A DNA stretch of 64,000 nt. Source: Nitzschia sp. DOCU1. Taxonomy: Eukaryota; Bacillariophyta; Bacillariophyceae; Bacillariales; Bacillariaceae. The stretch lies in NCBI GenBank assembly GCA_951394045.1, contig OX595989.1, positions 2,790,001-2,854,000 of the forward strand, in the 5' to 3' direction. Shown here in pieces: positions 1-10,286 of this stretch (positions are counted from its first letter, which is position 1; the number at the start of each line of letters is the position of its first letter). The position numbers were made by a program, and so were the translations under genes. Under the pieces are notes generated by a model, which saw only the letters and a program-made list of their open reading frames with translations, did not search any database and had not been told where the DNA came from.

Positions 1-1123
1 GTTCGCTGGATAGTCTGGATGGTCAATTGCTTGGTTGACCATGACTTCTGTACCGTCGCCCTTCCATCGATGATGACAAAAGGTGACGAAATCTCTGGGC
101 TTCACAAAGAGAATCTGAGGCGACTGGCTCCAGCAAATTTTCGCATTTGGTGAGATTTCCTCTACATCCTTATGCTTGGCCACAACATCGTTGTAGTCGG
201 GGGAAGCGCTCTCCTGGGACAAATATGTACAAACATCCTCCAATGGCGCGTCTATTATCGACATGCACTTGATGCACGGGTACTCCGTGTCATCCTCCTT
301 ATCTGCCTTGTCGCCGCGGGAATCCTTCATCCACTTCATGAAAAGAATTTGTAAGTCTACTAGAAATAACAATGGGTCAAGGCGCGCCTTTCGTTCTTAC
401 CTTCAAGTATGCTTTTGTCCGTTCGGTGGGATTTAGAGCTCCCCTCATCATCTTATTGCAAGGCACTTCCTTCCAGCCGTCCTCTTCTCCCTCCTTGATG
501 ATTTTCATGGCCCATTCTTCCACTTCAGCCGCCAACTTTTCACACTCCCTCGCCCGTCGCCATTTAGCCAATCTCATCTGCGTCTTTGCCTCCTCGGAAT
601 CGTCTTCCATCTGTCCATCCGCCATCATTTTGCGCTTGAGCGACTGCATTTCCTTTCGCATCGTCTCCATTTCCATGCGCATCATCCTCAACTCTTCGAG
701 TGCCTCGTACATTGAGTCCGACAGTCGGGGTTTTCGTTTCGACTCATCTTTTGTGGCTGCTTTCGACATGGTTTGAGGGTTAATTCCATAATAAAATCCT
801 CCCGTCTGTAATTGCGAGGTGTCAATTGCTGGCAAATTCAACCGTCGTTTCTTTCGTTTCTTAACCGTCGTCGCTACTTCCACGGTTTGATGCCATGGAT
901 TCGGCGGCTGCTTCTTGTTCTTTGACGAGGACGATCCCTGCGGAACATGATAAACACTCAGAGCTGGGACAGATCGAGCTAGGGTCAAATGACCACGACG
1001 GGAAATCGACTGCACAGCTTGTGACAGGGATGGTGATGCCATGACCACCGGCGACTGGGAAGACAGAGATGTTGCGAGAATTGTAGAAAGAACATACAGC
1101 CATGTCGCTCGATAGCCCGTCAT
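1..1123 (-). CDS. START-domain lipid-binding protein, 5' part (3' end beyond the left edge)
   Basis: START domains bind and carry lipids. I propose exon 1 at 1123-401 and exon 2 from 333 to the left edge, with a 67-bp GTAAGA...AAG intron (334-400) that keeps phase 0. The start is the ATG at 1123, which opens a hydrophobic N-terminus (TWLYVLSTILATSLSS) resembling a signal peptide; the open frame extends 49 codons upstream. A basic, coiled-coil-prone stretch rich in Met, Glu and Lys (about residues 135-190) precedes the START region. Exon 2 has hallmark START segments such as ILFVKPRDFVTF and a following HHRW. The C-terminal half, including the ligand-closing helix, lies outside the window. The family call rests on motif recognition. 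The acceptor is the least certain part, because an upstream TAG acceptor would break the frame. Confidence 0.72.
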
Positions 1124-1693
1124 TGTGGGCAAGCTAGAATCAGACCGAAAACTTGGCGGCGACTCAGACAAGAACCTTCCTGCTGAGCCTCTCTGCAGAA
1201 AATGATGAAAAGAGAGCTGGTGGAAAGAATCGTTTTGGGGATCCAAAGAATACGATCCATTTCGCCCCAAGGGACTGATGGTGTCGCAAGCCAGGTGGAG
1301 GCAGGCCGGGGAACGAATGAATGATGTTGCAGTTTTTGGCTATCGTACGACGATCGATGGTGCGTGTCATCTCACTCCCATCTCACCGCTTCTTCGCGCG
1401 TGGCTGCTGACGGCAGGCGTTATTATTTTCGCTGTACAACCTTGCAGTCAATCCAGTCGAAGCGTGCGTGTGTGCGTCGTACGTGGCCAACGAGCAGATA
1501 CGCCGAAATTTTGATCGTGTAGACCGACGCGAGCACATGGTTTCTTTACTAGCGTACTACACTAGCAACGGGTAGTACTGCTATCTACTAGTACTAATCC
1601 AGCACCACAAGGAGAACAAGAACAAACAAGAACAACGTCGTACTACTATTCGTATTCGTACTAGTAGTCATGGTATTAGGTGCTGCTGGAAGC

Positions 1694-1847
1694 TGCCTGC
1701 TGCTGTACTGCGAGCTTCTTCTTTTAATAGTAAGAACAATGATACCTCCTCTTCTTGAAGAAGAGGAGGTATCATTGTTCTTCCAAGAAGAGGAGGTATC
1801 ATTGTTCTTACTATTAAAAGAAGAAGCTCGCAGTACAGCAGCAGGCA
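1694..1847. repeat. Perfect 64-bp inverted repeat with 26-bp spacer
   Basis: The arms 1694-1757 and 1784-1847 are perfect reverse complements over 64 bp. The spacer 1758-1783 holds one more copy of the inner 25-nt unit (AAGAAGAGGAGGTATCATTG and five more bases), so that unit occurs three times: once inverted and twice direct. Read through, it would fold into a hairpin of at least 64 bp. It could be a fold-back element, a small-RNA source or a snap-back replication scar. No protein-coding reading is credible. Confidence 0.92.
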
Positions 1848-2487
1848 ACAGCGCAATCAGCAGCAGCACGAAGTGGTATGTAGCGGGGTTACATGATGGA
1901 GGACGACAATCCTTCTATCCCAGAAGCACGAGGAGGACGACCACAAGAAGAACAAGGACCACGAAGTACCGGTAGTGCTCAGAGTGGTACTGCATAGGAC
2001 TACCGTACTCCACAACAAAAAAGGAATGCGAAACGGAGAAACTAGGAACAGCGAGGGCGACCTCGTTCCTTGTTTCAAGAACAACACCCCAATGAAGACG
2101 ACAACAACAAAGTGAGTCGTCGACCGGCGAGAGGAGAACCAGAAGCAACAATACGAACGACGACTAATGGGAAAGGCGAAGCAAGTAGAAGCGCTGCAGA
2201 GGCCAAGGTTCTTGGTGTTGGTGAAGAAGCAGCCAGCAGAGTGTCGTGCTAGTGCTATCATCTGGTGAGTCGTCCTCGGTGGTAATCTTCCTCGCCTATG
2301 AGTGTACCTGGTACTCTCTACTACACTACGGAAAAGAAGCAGCACGTCGTCTTCCGGCAACACTGCTTTTCGGTTATTCTACTACTACCGGTAATAATAT
2401 TCACTCTATGAATTTCTGCAAGGAGTGGAGGAATGCCTGTTAGAATCACTAAATTCTCTCTCTTCGAGGTGTCGCCACAGTAAAGAA

Positions 2488-2512
2488 GGTATCGTACCTG
2501 GTATACGATACC
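2488..2512. repeat. Short 9-bp stem hairpin
   Basis: GGTATCGTA and TACGATACC are perfect 9-bp arms around a 7-nt loop. It lies next to a TACCGGTA palindrome at 2517. No function is evident. Confidence 0.5.
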
Positions 2513-2988
2513 TGTATACCGGTAGTACTTCTGTTATCGCTACTGTCAGTACGAGTACTCCTAGCATATTCCATTGATAAAAAATCGATCGCAACATCAA
2601 TAGCGCATCCCCGAGGGCTGGCAAATCATGTCACGACCATAAAAGTCAGGACATTCTGGACGGTTCTGAGTCGCGAAATTTGATCGGGATTTCGCCACGT
2701 ACCGATAGGAAAGGTGCGATACAAATGACGCTTGTATAAACGATTCTTTTTTGGTATAAAAATTTCCACCCCTACTTTCGCCTTCCTGCGCGCACTTCCT
2801 CCCCCCATATCTCTATCCGATTGCCACCGATTGCCACCGATCACCCCGCCCCCCTCACGACTCCCGTACGTTACCTCAGCCCGCACTCAACGCTCCTCGC
2901 ATCATCCCTCCAGGGGTCACCAGTCATAATCACACTCGTTTGCCATCCGTCCACACATTTCCCCTCTCACCTCCCTCCCAACAACAAG

Positions 2989-5523
2989 ATGCCTCGATCC
3001 AATAATAACAACTCCCCCCCTAGCTCCCAACCCCAAGAACCCCTTAGGCGTAAAACAGACTACCTTCACTCTCTTGATGCCCGTTGCTTGAAGGAGTTCG
3101 TGTTACGCTTTCTGGGACGACACGTCATCAGTGGTCTAATCGCCTCGGCGAAAAAGTTTCGTTTGACAATTCCCGACGAAAGCCTAAAGTGGCTCGAGGA
3201 ACACAATGGTCGATTCAAGCTCCATGCCCATCCTGGAGATCGCAAGACCGCCGACAATCTGAATCAAGATATTCTTGTTCGAATGCCAATGGAAGAACGC
3301 CATGCCCGTGTTCTCTCGCTAAAGCACACAGTGGTCGGCGAATCCCCTCGCTTCCGTGGATCCCACCACAAGCCTTCCACCACCACAGCATACGAAGAGC
3401 ATCTCCACAAATTATGGTGCTTCTTGGCCATGATCGGCGACTACGATAGTATGCTCATCCTTCTTCCCCAACCTCCCCATACAGCTGGATTTGTCCCCAC
3501 TATTGACGCCAATTCACTAAAAGCTTTTGTCCAACATCGGTTTCTCCCCCCCCTTACCCCCCTATATCGCCCTGGGACCACCCAAGAATTTCTCTGTGAC
3601 ATCAATGGCGTCGCCATAAAAGCCGAGGGCACTACGAAGAACCACATTCGTTTTCAAGCCCTCTTTGCTGCCGTATCCTACATCTGCACGCTTCATAACA
3701 ACGGCGCTGACTACAACCGCGCCTGTGAGCAATGTTACGGTAACTTTGCATTGGAGCGCACCAACCCATGCCAGTATCATCCCACCCAATTCATTGCTAA
3801 CCGTGGAAACCCTACGAAGTCGCTAGCCCAACTACGAAAGTGGTTGGTGGCAGAGCACAAGGCGAGAAACTACTGTTCCAGAAAACGAGACGTCCTGTTC
3901 CCATCGGACCTCAAGGACATCCAGACACATCTAGTCAAACAGAACTTCGACTTGACAACCCTTCAGTACTACGTCATGTTACTTAACGCACTCGACGGCG
4001 CACTTCGCTTTGATGGCCTCCATGAGGTTAGCTTTGCCGACTTTGAGAGTGAAGATGCGAGGCGTCTTTGGCATGTCAATAGCAGTGGAATCCAATACCT
4101 TGCCCAAGCCGTAAAGGAAAAGAACGACAATCAGGTGTACCTCTATAAGGTCTCGTTCAAGGAGGATTTCCCACGTCTCTGCTACCTACGCCACCTTCTC
4201 ATTTTCGTCCACTGCGTCAGTCATGTCTCAGGTCACGTATTCCGACGTCACGTTTATCCCCACGGAATCACCGCTCCGGCCATTGAGAGTGGGCCACACG
4301 ATCAACCCACTGGAGTAGATAACCCTGAATGTGACAATCCCGTTCCGCACTCCCACTTGCACAATTGGATCCGCAAACGCCTGAAAGACGATTGCCGTCA
4401 TAGCCTCCAGCCGGGAGTGCTCAAGTGGGGTACTCATTCCTTTCGGCGGACGTTTTATTTTTTCTGGGTGTTAGGCGGCGGTGTATTTGAAGGCGCCAAG
4501 AGGAACGCTCGTCACAAGGACTTTGCTACCGCCGCCTCTTACCACGCCGACTCACAAGTCCTAGCCCGAACAATCCGATGCGATCCAAAGGTGGCAAGCG
4601 ACCAACAAATCTGGCCAGCACAGGATCGTCTCTTACACCAAGCCGGAGTCTCGCTCATGCGCATTGGACACTTCTCTCGAAATCCACCCATTGAATTACC
4701 CAGTCTTGTCGCAGCTTCCGAATTTTTCGTCACGAAGATGCTTGGCGTCCCGCCCAGTAGCCCGGTTTACAGGGACGCAAAGCATTTATGCAATCTTGCC
4801 TACCTACGAAACTTTTCCGACTGTACTGCCACCTCACAGTACCTGGAGTTTGTGGAGGAATTTGTTCCGGCCGAGAAAAGACAAACTGCACTTGCCCTTT
4901 TCCACCGGGCAGTGGAAGAAGGCGTTACACAACAACTCAATCCCCAAACCGTGTCCGGAACCACCTCTACTACCCAACCTGCAGCACCCAGTCACAACAA
5001 TCCATCCCAACAAGAATCCACCCATGCCGTGTCCGCTTCTACCACCAACTCTGTAGCTACAAACGTTTCAACCATCCCCACTGTGCCGCCACCACGTCTA
5101 CCTGGTTTTCACTTCCCAGGTGTATCTGTGCATGGTTCCATTATTACCCTGGAGATACTTATGGCTGCTGGCACCAACCCCTATGGACGCACAATCTACA
5201 AGGTCAACCCCGAAATACTCCCTAGTCTTAAGAAACATCGTGGGGAGCTGGTCATACAGGTGCTGTATCGCCTCATTCACGAAGTGGCCAGCATTGCATT
5301 TGACGGCCAGCAACCCCCACTCTCCTTCGATGACCTGTTTCGGCTCGGACGTTCCAAATGCCGACCCTCCAGACACGTCTTTACCAGATATCTAAATAGC
5401 CTCCATCACTGCATCAAATCATGCCACGCCAACAACGTCACAAGCTTCATTGAAGCCAATCCCGACTGGTCTATCAAATCTCCCCCCAGCTGCCCCCACT
5501 GTTTCGAATCATTTCAATCTTAG
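2989..5523 (+). CDS. Tyrosine recombinase (Crypton/phage-integrase-like), 844 aa
   Basis: This is a DNA breaking-rejoining enzyme, expected to form a 3'-phosphotyrosine intermediate. The start is the ATG at 2989; the open frame reaches back to a TTG at 2821. Candidate catalytic residues, in family order, are Arg340 in ALRFDGL, His483 and Arg486 in HSFRRTF, His509 in ARHKDF, and the nucleophile Tyr518 in AASYHAD. The segment before Arg340 should be the core-binding domain. About 320 residues follow the catalytic core, with a Pro/Ser/Thr-rich linker near residues 655-700 and a terminal Cys-x2-Cys (SCPHC). It is much longer than bacterial integrases (about 300-400 aa). The frame is intact, so the gene may be functional. 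The 182-bp tandem array begins about 60 bp after the stop codon. Assignment to a named superfamily (Crypton, DIRS-like or other) is not possible by eye. Confidence 0.78.
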   Translation: MPRSNNNNSPPSSQPQEPLRRKTDYLHSLDARCLKEFVLRFLGRHVISGLIASAKKFRLTIPDESLKWLEEHNGRFKLHAHPGDRKTADNLNQDILVRMPMEERHARVLSLKHTVVGESPRFRGSHHKPSTTTAYEEHLHKLWCFLAMIGDYDSMLILLPQPPHTAGFVPTIDANSLKAFVQHRFLPPLTPLYRPGTTQEFLCDINGVAIKAEGTTKNHIRFQALFAAVSYICTLHNNGADYNRACEQCYGNFALERTNPCQYHPTQFIANRGNPTKSLAQLRKWLVAEHKARNYCSRKRDVLFPSDLKDIQTHLVKQNFDLTTLQYYVMLLNALDGALRFDGLHEVSFADFESEDARRLWHVNSSGIQYLAQAVKEKNDNQVYLYKVSFKEDFPRLCYLRHLLIFVHCVSHVSGHVFRRHVYPHGITAPAIESGPHDQPTGVDNPECDNPVPHSHLHNWIRKRLKDDCRHSLQPGVLKWGTHSFRRTFYFFWVLGGGVFEGAKRNARHKDFATAASYHADSQVLARTIRCDPKVASDQQIWPAQDRLLHQAGVSLMRIGHFSRNPPIELPSLVAASEFFVTKMLGVPPSSPVYRDAKHLCNLAYLRNFSDCTATSQYLEFVEEFVPAEKRQTALALFHRAVEEGVTQQLNPQTVSGTTSTTQPAAPSHNNPSQQESTHAVSASTTNSVATNVSTIPTVPPPRLPGFHFPGVSVHGSIITLEILMAAGTNPYGRTIYKVNPEILPSLKKHRGELVIQVLYRLIHEVASIAFDGQQPPLSFDDLFRLGRSKCRPSRHVFTRYLNSLHHCIKSCHANNVTSFIEANPDWSIKSPPSCPHCFESFQS

Positions 5524-5584
5524 TCCACTCTACATAGCTTCTCATTAACCTACTACTACTCTATCATTATCCCAACCATATCCT

Positions 5585-6306
5585 GGGTTAGTTGCTACGA
5601 TATGGTCAGTTTTTGGCGCTGCGGTACGAGTTCTTTTCGGCTGGCCCCACGTTTCTGAGTACAACTCTCCCACCTGCGGCCCAATCTATTCAGGAAAACT
5701 TGCGCCGCCATAGTATAGCAATTCTACAATAGGTTTGGTCATTTTCAGCATGCTACATCCCGTTAGCGGCTCGGTAGCCACTACATGGCCCGTTCCAGCG
5801 CTGTGGTACGAGCTCTTTTCAGCTGTCCCCACGTCTGCAAGTACTACTTCTCCGCCTCAGCCCCATTCTATTCAGGACTACTTGCGTCGCCATAGGCTAG
5901 CAATTCTACAATAGGTTTGGTCGTTTTTAGCATGCTACATCCCGTTAGCGGCTCGGTATCCACTACATGGCCCGTTCCAGCGCTGTGGTACGAGCTCTTT
6001 TCGGCTGTCCCCACGTCTGCAAGTACCACTTCTCCGCCTCAGCCCCATTCTATTCAGGACTACTTGCGTCGCCATAGGCTAGCAATTCTACAATAGGTTT
6101 GGTCGTTTTTAGCATGCTACATCCCGTTAGCGGCTCGGTAGCCACTTTATGGCCCGTTCCAGCGCTGTGGTACGAGCTCTTTTCAGCTGTCCCCACGTCT
6201 GCAAGTACTACTTCTCCGCCTCAGCCCCATTCTATTCAGGACTACTTGCGTCGCCATAGGCTAGCAATTCTACAATAGGTTTGGTCGTTTTTAGCATGCT
6301 GCGTCC
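5585..6306. repeat. 182-bp tandem repeat, about four copies
   Basis: The marker ATTCTACAAT recurs at 5721, 5903, 6085 and 6267, exactly 182 bp apart each time, and GCGCTG at 5616 and 5798 confirms the period. The three right-hand copies are nearly identical and the first is diverged. The array fills most of the gap between the recombinase stop and the end of the convergent 1283-aa gene. It could be a binding or recombination array or an ordinary minisatellite. The remaining bases of the gap (5524-5584 and 6307-6437) show nothing else. Confidence 0.92.
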
Positions 6307-6437
6307 CTTCTGCGGCTCTTCAGTTAGCTACGGTAGGCCGCCTTTGGTCCAACAACATACGATATGGCGAGTTTGTTTCCACGACCCATTTGTACGTGGA
6401 GCAGGTACGCTACAGAATTACTAGATTTTACTATTAC

Positions 6438-9400
6438 TTACAGCAAAGTCAGGGTCACCCATTCATTCGTGTTGTAGTACTTGACCAGGGGTGGGCCTTC
6501 CCCCGACAGCATGAATAAAGACTGTCCCTTGTAGAACACGTCATACTTCACACAAAGCCTCCCGTCTCTGGACTCGCACAAAATATTTTCCAACTCGTCC
6601 ATTTTTACTTCCCTCCCCCTCGTAGACAACCTTTCCAGCATCTCCTCTAGCAGCAACGGCATATCCTCCTCCGCTATTCCAGCCAGAAGCATGTGGTCGT
6701 GCCCCCCACTTCCCTTCAGGGGTACAAAGAAGCGCCGAAGCTGTGGCCGCGCTACCAAGCCGACTCCGAGGTACGCCATGGCCTGCAAGGACAACATCAG
6801 TCGGAAGGATCCAAGCTGACAACGCACTCTCATCGTTCGACTTGTCTCTTTCAATAAAAAAGACACACTGTTCATTGTCGGTTCGCTCTGGGCATTGACC
6901 GAATCAGCCATCCTCATTAAGTCCTCGACGACCTTGTTAACTTCTTCCTTTTTCGGATCTGCGTCCGTACCGAACACACTTGCGAAGTCAATCGCCACGG
7001 TACCAAATCTTGGCGCGTCGCCACCATACATCTGGGCAGAATGAGGCATCACGCCAAAGAGCTTAGTGGCGGCCTTGTAGTAGCCAAAAATGGGGTAGTG
7101 TCGGTCATACCCGCCCTCCGAAAGCATTTTCTGACACACTTGGTGGAACTTGGTGAAGGTATTTTGCCATGCAAGTACGATGATCAACTGATAAACACCA
7201 GCAAGAGGCAAGCGATGGGCCCTGCACAATTGCTCAATATCAGAAAGTGCGACAGACATCCAATAACCGCGGCAAACACCAGTGATCAACGAGAAAGATC
7301 CGTCTTCATTATCCCAAGGACATAGATCCGTCAATGCGATCTTGTCATAAGACCTCCACGATGGAATGTCGTCGCCCTGGTATCCGTACAGGTGTCCCTC
7401 GGCCCATCTCAAATACGCCTGGTCGACACTGCGGAGGTATGTGTTCGCCGCCAGCATTATCTTCAGCACTGCACTCGATCTGGTGGTGTAGTAATCGCCA
7501 ATGCAGCGGCGGAACCCCGTAACGAGCTTCAGGGACCAAAGATCCCCCACCTTGTCAACCAAGTTTATCACCTTTACGACGACACGGTCGTATGATGGTC
7601 TGTTGTCGTTCAGCTCATCCTTGTGCAGTTCTCCGCCGTCTCCCCTTGAAAGATTGAGCAATTGGATCGTCACAAATTCAACGTCTGAGGATTTTGAATA
7701 GAAAAACTTCGCCAATAACAATGCGTATTCGTCGTAGCGTTGTTGGTTGATCGTGGTAGGAAGTCCCATTGCACCCGCCATGGCCTTACCCAAAGGACAA
7801 AGTGCATCAAGCAGTCGACCCACAACACTCCTGACTAACGGACCGTCCACATCTTTGTCTTCGAAAACACCATCGCCGCAGAGTCCCCTCGGTTTGTACT
7901 TGTCGCCATCCTGCGATAGTTCATATGCCCGCCCCCCATTCATAATATCCAATCGGTAGCCGCCCTTGGATCGCTTTTTCTGCTGTTTTCCTTTTCGGTA
8001 CACAAAATCACAGAGAATGTCGATGCCTTTGTATTCGTCTCCTTCCTTTGGGAAATGATCCTTGAAGATTGCGCTAGTTGGCCTGGCCACCATTATGTCA
8101 CACCCGACCTGTGCCTTTGCACACTGGTCACCGATGACAAGCAAAGGCAAATCGCCGCGCTGGAAGGCAGGCAGATTCTTCGTCCCATGGTTTTCGTACT
8201 GGTGTGGGTAGACGCTGAGTTTGCGTGCCAGGTAGACTTCCACGGGTGCGTGGTAAAGGAGCACATTGTCTTGCTCCCTTTTGACCACCAAGCGGTGGCA
8301 TATTGCCCGGGTTTCTCCCACAGTCGCAACCCTCACCCCATCGAATGGCCGGTCCTGACAGCCTATTGGATTTGCGACGGGCGCGCGGTGTGGCCTTTTG
8401 CCTAAGACGGCCAAGACAATAGATGCGGCAGTGTCCTCTTTCGCAACGCCGGCGTGGACTCGTGCTACCTTGTCGGTGTCTGTGTCCGTCCTGCAAGCAA
8501 CTTCTATACGCTTGGCCTGGTCGTACAAAGACGATACAGCGCGAAGAGTCGCAACTGTATGAGGCGGAGGCGCCTCAAAGTGGCTTGTTGTTGATCGCTC
8601 TGCAATCTTCCTTTCCACCACTGTTTGTGTCCTCCTATACGAGGTAAGTGCACTCGGGACTTTCCTTGATTTTTCCATCTTCTGCAACTCCATTGACACA
8701 GCCAGTCGTACAAGAGTGTGCTGAGCCGTCCAATTTCGGTTATCCATATTCGCATGGCTACGGAAAAAGTAGATTTTCAACTGTTCCTTGAGTTGTCGTT
8801 CGTAGTCCGACGTTGAAATGGATTTTGAGCGAGCGCCGACCCGTTGGCGGATGGTAGTTGGATCGTCCGTAATCCATCCCAGCAATGTTTCCTTGTTTTC
8901 TTTGATAGTATCCTCTGACCAGCAGAACATCAGCAGGTCTTGGCATGTTTCAAGGAGCATGCGGCGGGAAGAGCATTCTGCAAAAACTAGCGTGAAAAGT
9001 TTCTCGAACAGCTCTTCGTCCTTGATGTAGTTCACGTGGATAACGTAGCGAAAACAAAGCTCCAATGTTCGCCAGGCTATCTGAAGAATTTTCTGTCGAT
9101 CAACGAGGTTGCACCACGAAGACAACCGACGATAGAAACGCGAGACAGGGTTTCCGTCCGTGGAAGGGGCCGCGATGTCCCTGTTCCCTTTCCTTTTCGT
9201 GGTGGCCTGTGCAATTGATTCTTCATCATCTGAGTCATAACCCATATCGACGTAGTCCTCATCGCTATCCTGCTCGCTATTGTCGCTAGACTCCTCATCC
9301 TCGTCACAAGAATCGACACTTGATTGGTTGCAAGAATCGGTACTTGATTGGCTTACAATCGCAGCTACTTTTCGTTGTCGCTTGGCCGGTGGCTGATCGC

Positions 9401-10286
9401 CGCCATCGCGTGGTTTCCTTTTCCTTTCATCTCCGTCGTCTAAGGTTTCCACTGCGACCTTGCGGGGCCTTGATAGAATGCCGTCGTCGCGATTAGTGGC
9501 AGCGCACTTAGAGGTACATTCTCTTTTGAACTTTTCGTAGTCGAGAGAGGGACCAGCTGAGGGGAATAACTCGTCACTGTGCAACACTCGAAAAAGAGAC
9601 TCCATCATTGTAGACGCACGAAAGTAGGCCGCCGCCTTTTCTTCCCCAATCTCGAAAAGACAATCTTCTATTCGAACATAGGACACCCTGACATCGCCCC
9701 CGACTACACATCCCTTCCAACCACGGAGTTTAAGGAACGTGCCAAGTGTGATATCAAGTTCCTTGGAAAAGACAGAGCATGCGTACATGCTGTCGCGAAA
9801 GTAGGATTTCTTCCTTCTTTTTGCGAAAAGAATGAGACCAAGCCCAATCATGCCAACAGACGGACGGTACGGGTGGATCTGCATGTTTACTTCTTTCTCA
9901 TGTGGTGTCTCAACCACCTGCCGGGTTTTGTGTGAGAAGTAAACGTCCCCGCCGTTTGTAAATGTGGACGGCCTATCTCCGGGAACGCTTTCCATGATTT
10001 TCAATTCGTCGGGTGAGAATAAAGCGAACACAGTCTGTCCAACGACGGTGGCTCCATCGACACCAGCAGACTCGGCTTCCACGATGAGCGACCGAAGGTC
10101 TTCCACACACTTCAGTTTGTTGGCCTTTTCCCAGTCAATTTTTTGTGAAAGACTCGCCACTGCCTTCCCCAGATCTGTGTCTCGTGGGATGAATGTGCTT
10201 GCATATTGCTGGTTGAGTTTGCTTCGAAGCGAGGGAACCATGGTGGTGGGATGGTAAAAGACGACACCCGCCCGCTGTTTGATCAT
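6438..10286 (-). CDS. Uncharacterised 1283-aa element-encoded protein with NLS and acidic segment
   Basis: I do not recognise the family. The first ATG is at 10286; the frame extends to a TTG at 10355. The protein is intron-free and its composition is that of a real, mostly globular protein. The N-terminal 260 residues look folded. They are followed by a basic cluster (DGGDQPPAKRQRK) that could be a nuclear signal and by a long Asp/Glu/Ser stretch (DSDEDYVDMGYDSDDEE). The C-terminal 850 residues again look folded, with a segment around residue 875-905 containing GGELHKDELN. The His888-x-Asp890 pair vaguely recalls Fe(II)/2-oxoglutarate oxygenases, but I see no convincing distal His and Arg, so this is only a hint. 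It is convergent with the recombinase and divergent from the Ulp1 gene. The intact long frame suggests selection for function, possibly replication or transposition. Confidence 0.7.
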   Translation of the reverse strand: MIKQRAGVVFYHPTTMVPSLRSKLNQQYASTFIPRDTDLGKAVASLSQKIDWEKANKLKCVEDLRSLIVEAESAGVDGATVVGQTVFALFSPDELKIMESVPGDRPSTFTNGGDVYFSHKTRQVVETPHEKEVNMQIHPYRPSVGMIGLGLILFAKRRKKSYFRDSMYACSVFSKELDITLGTFLKLRGWKGCVVGGDVRVSYVRIEDCLFEIGEEKAAAYFRASTMMESLFRVLHSDELFPSAGPSLDYEKFKRECTSKCAATNRDDGILSRPRKVAVETLDDGDERKRKPRDGGDQPPAKRQRKVAAIVSQSSTDSCNQSSVDSCDEDEESSDNSEQDSDEDYVDMGYDSDDEESIAQATTKRKGNRDIAAPSTDGNPVSRFYRRLSSWCNLVDRQKILQIAWRTLELCFRYVIHVNYIKDEELFEKLFTLVFAECSSRRMLLETCQDLLMFCWSEDTIKENKETLLGWITDDPTTIRQRVGARSKSISTSDYERQLKEQLKIYFFRSHANMDNRNWTAQHTLVRLAVSMELQKMEKSRKVPSALTSYRRTQTVVERKIAERSTTSHFEAPPPHTVATLRAVSSLYDQAKRIEVACRTDTDTDKVARVHAGVAKEDTAASIVLAVLGKRPHRAPVANPIGCQDRPFDGVRVATVGETRAICHRLVVKREQDNVLLYHAPVEVYLARKLSVYPHQYENHGTKNLPAFQRGDLPLLVIGDQCAKAQVGCDIMVARPTSAIFKDHFPKEGDEYKGIDILCDFVYRKGKQQKKRSKGGYRLDIMNGGRAYELSQDGDKYKPRGLCGDGVFEDKDVDGPLVRSVVGRLLDALCPLGKAMAGAMGLPTTINQQRYDEYALLLAKFFYSKSSDVEFVTIQLLNLSRGDGGELHKDELNDNRPSYDRVVVKVINLVDKVGDLWSLKLVTGFRRCIGDYYTTRSSAVLKIMLAANTYLRSVDQAYLRWAEGHLYGYQGDDIPSWRSYDKIALTDLCPWDNEDGSFSLITGVCRGYWMSVALSDIEQLCRAHRLPLAGVYQLIIVLAWQNTFTKFHQVCQKMLSEGGYDRHYPIFGYYKAATKLFGVMPHSAQMYGGDAPRFGTVAIDFASVFGTDADPKKEEVNKVVEDLMRMADSVNAQSEPTMNSVSFLLKETSRTMRVRCQLGSFRLMLSLQAMAYLGVGLVARPQLRRFFVPLKGSGGHDHMLLAGIAEEDMPLLLEEMLERLSTRGREVKMDELENILCESRDGRLCVKYDVFYKGQSLFMLSGEGPPLVKYYNTNEWVTLTLL

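Larger units (their letters stand above)
1124..2988. other. Gene-free interval between divergent START and recombinase genes
   Basis: About 1.9 kb with no convincing gene. It is rich in short palindromes such as CTAGTACTA and TACCGGTA (1967, 2386, 2517) and holds the large inverted repeat at 1694-1847 and a small hairpin at 2488-2512. Several open frames of 60-170 codons here are low-complexity readings of the palindrome or of CT/GA-rich DNA. The left boundary of the proposed mobile element should lie in the second half of this interval, but I could not find a terminal repeat or target duplication. Confidence 0.6.

Noticed and set aside
1594..2363. Overlapping open frames on both strands around the palindrome
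   Set aside because: They encode mirror-image low-complexity peptides produced by the inverted repeat and CT/GA-rich DNA.
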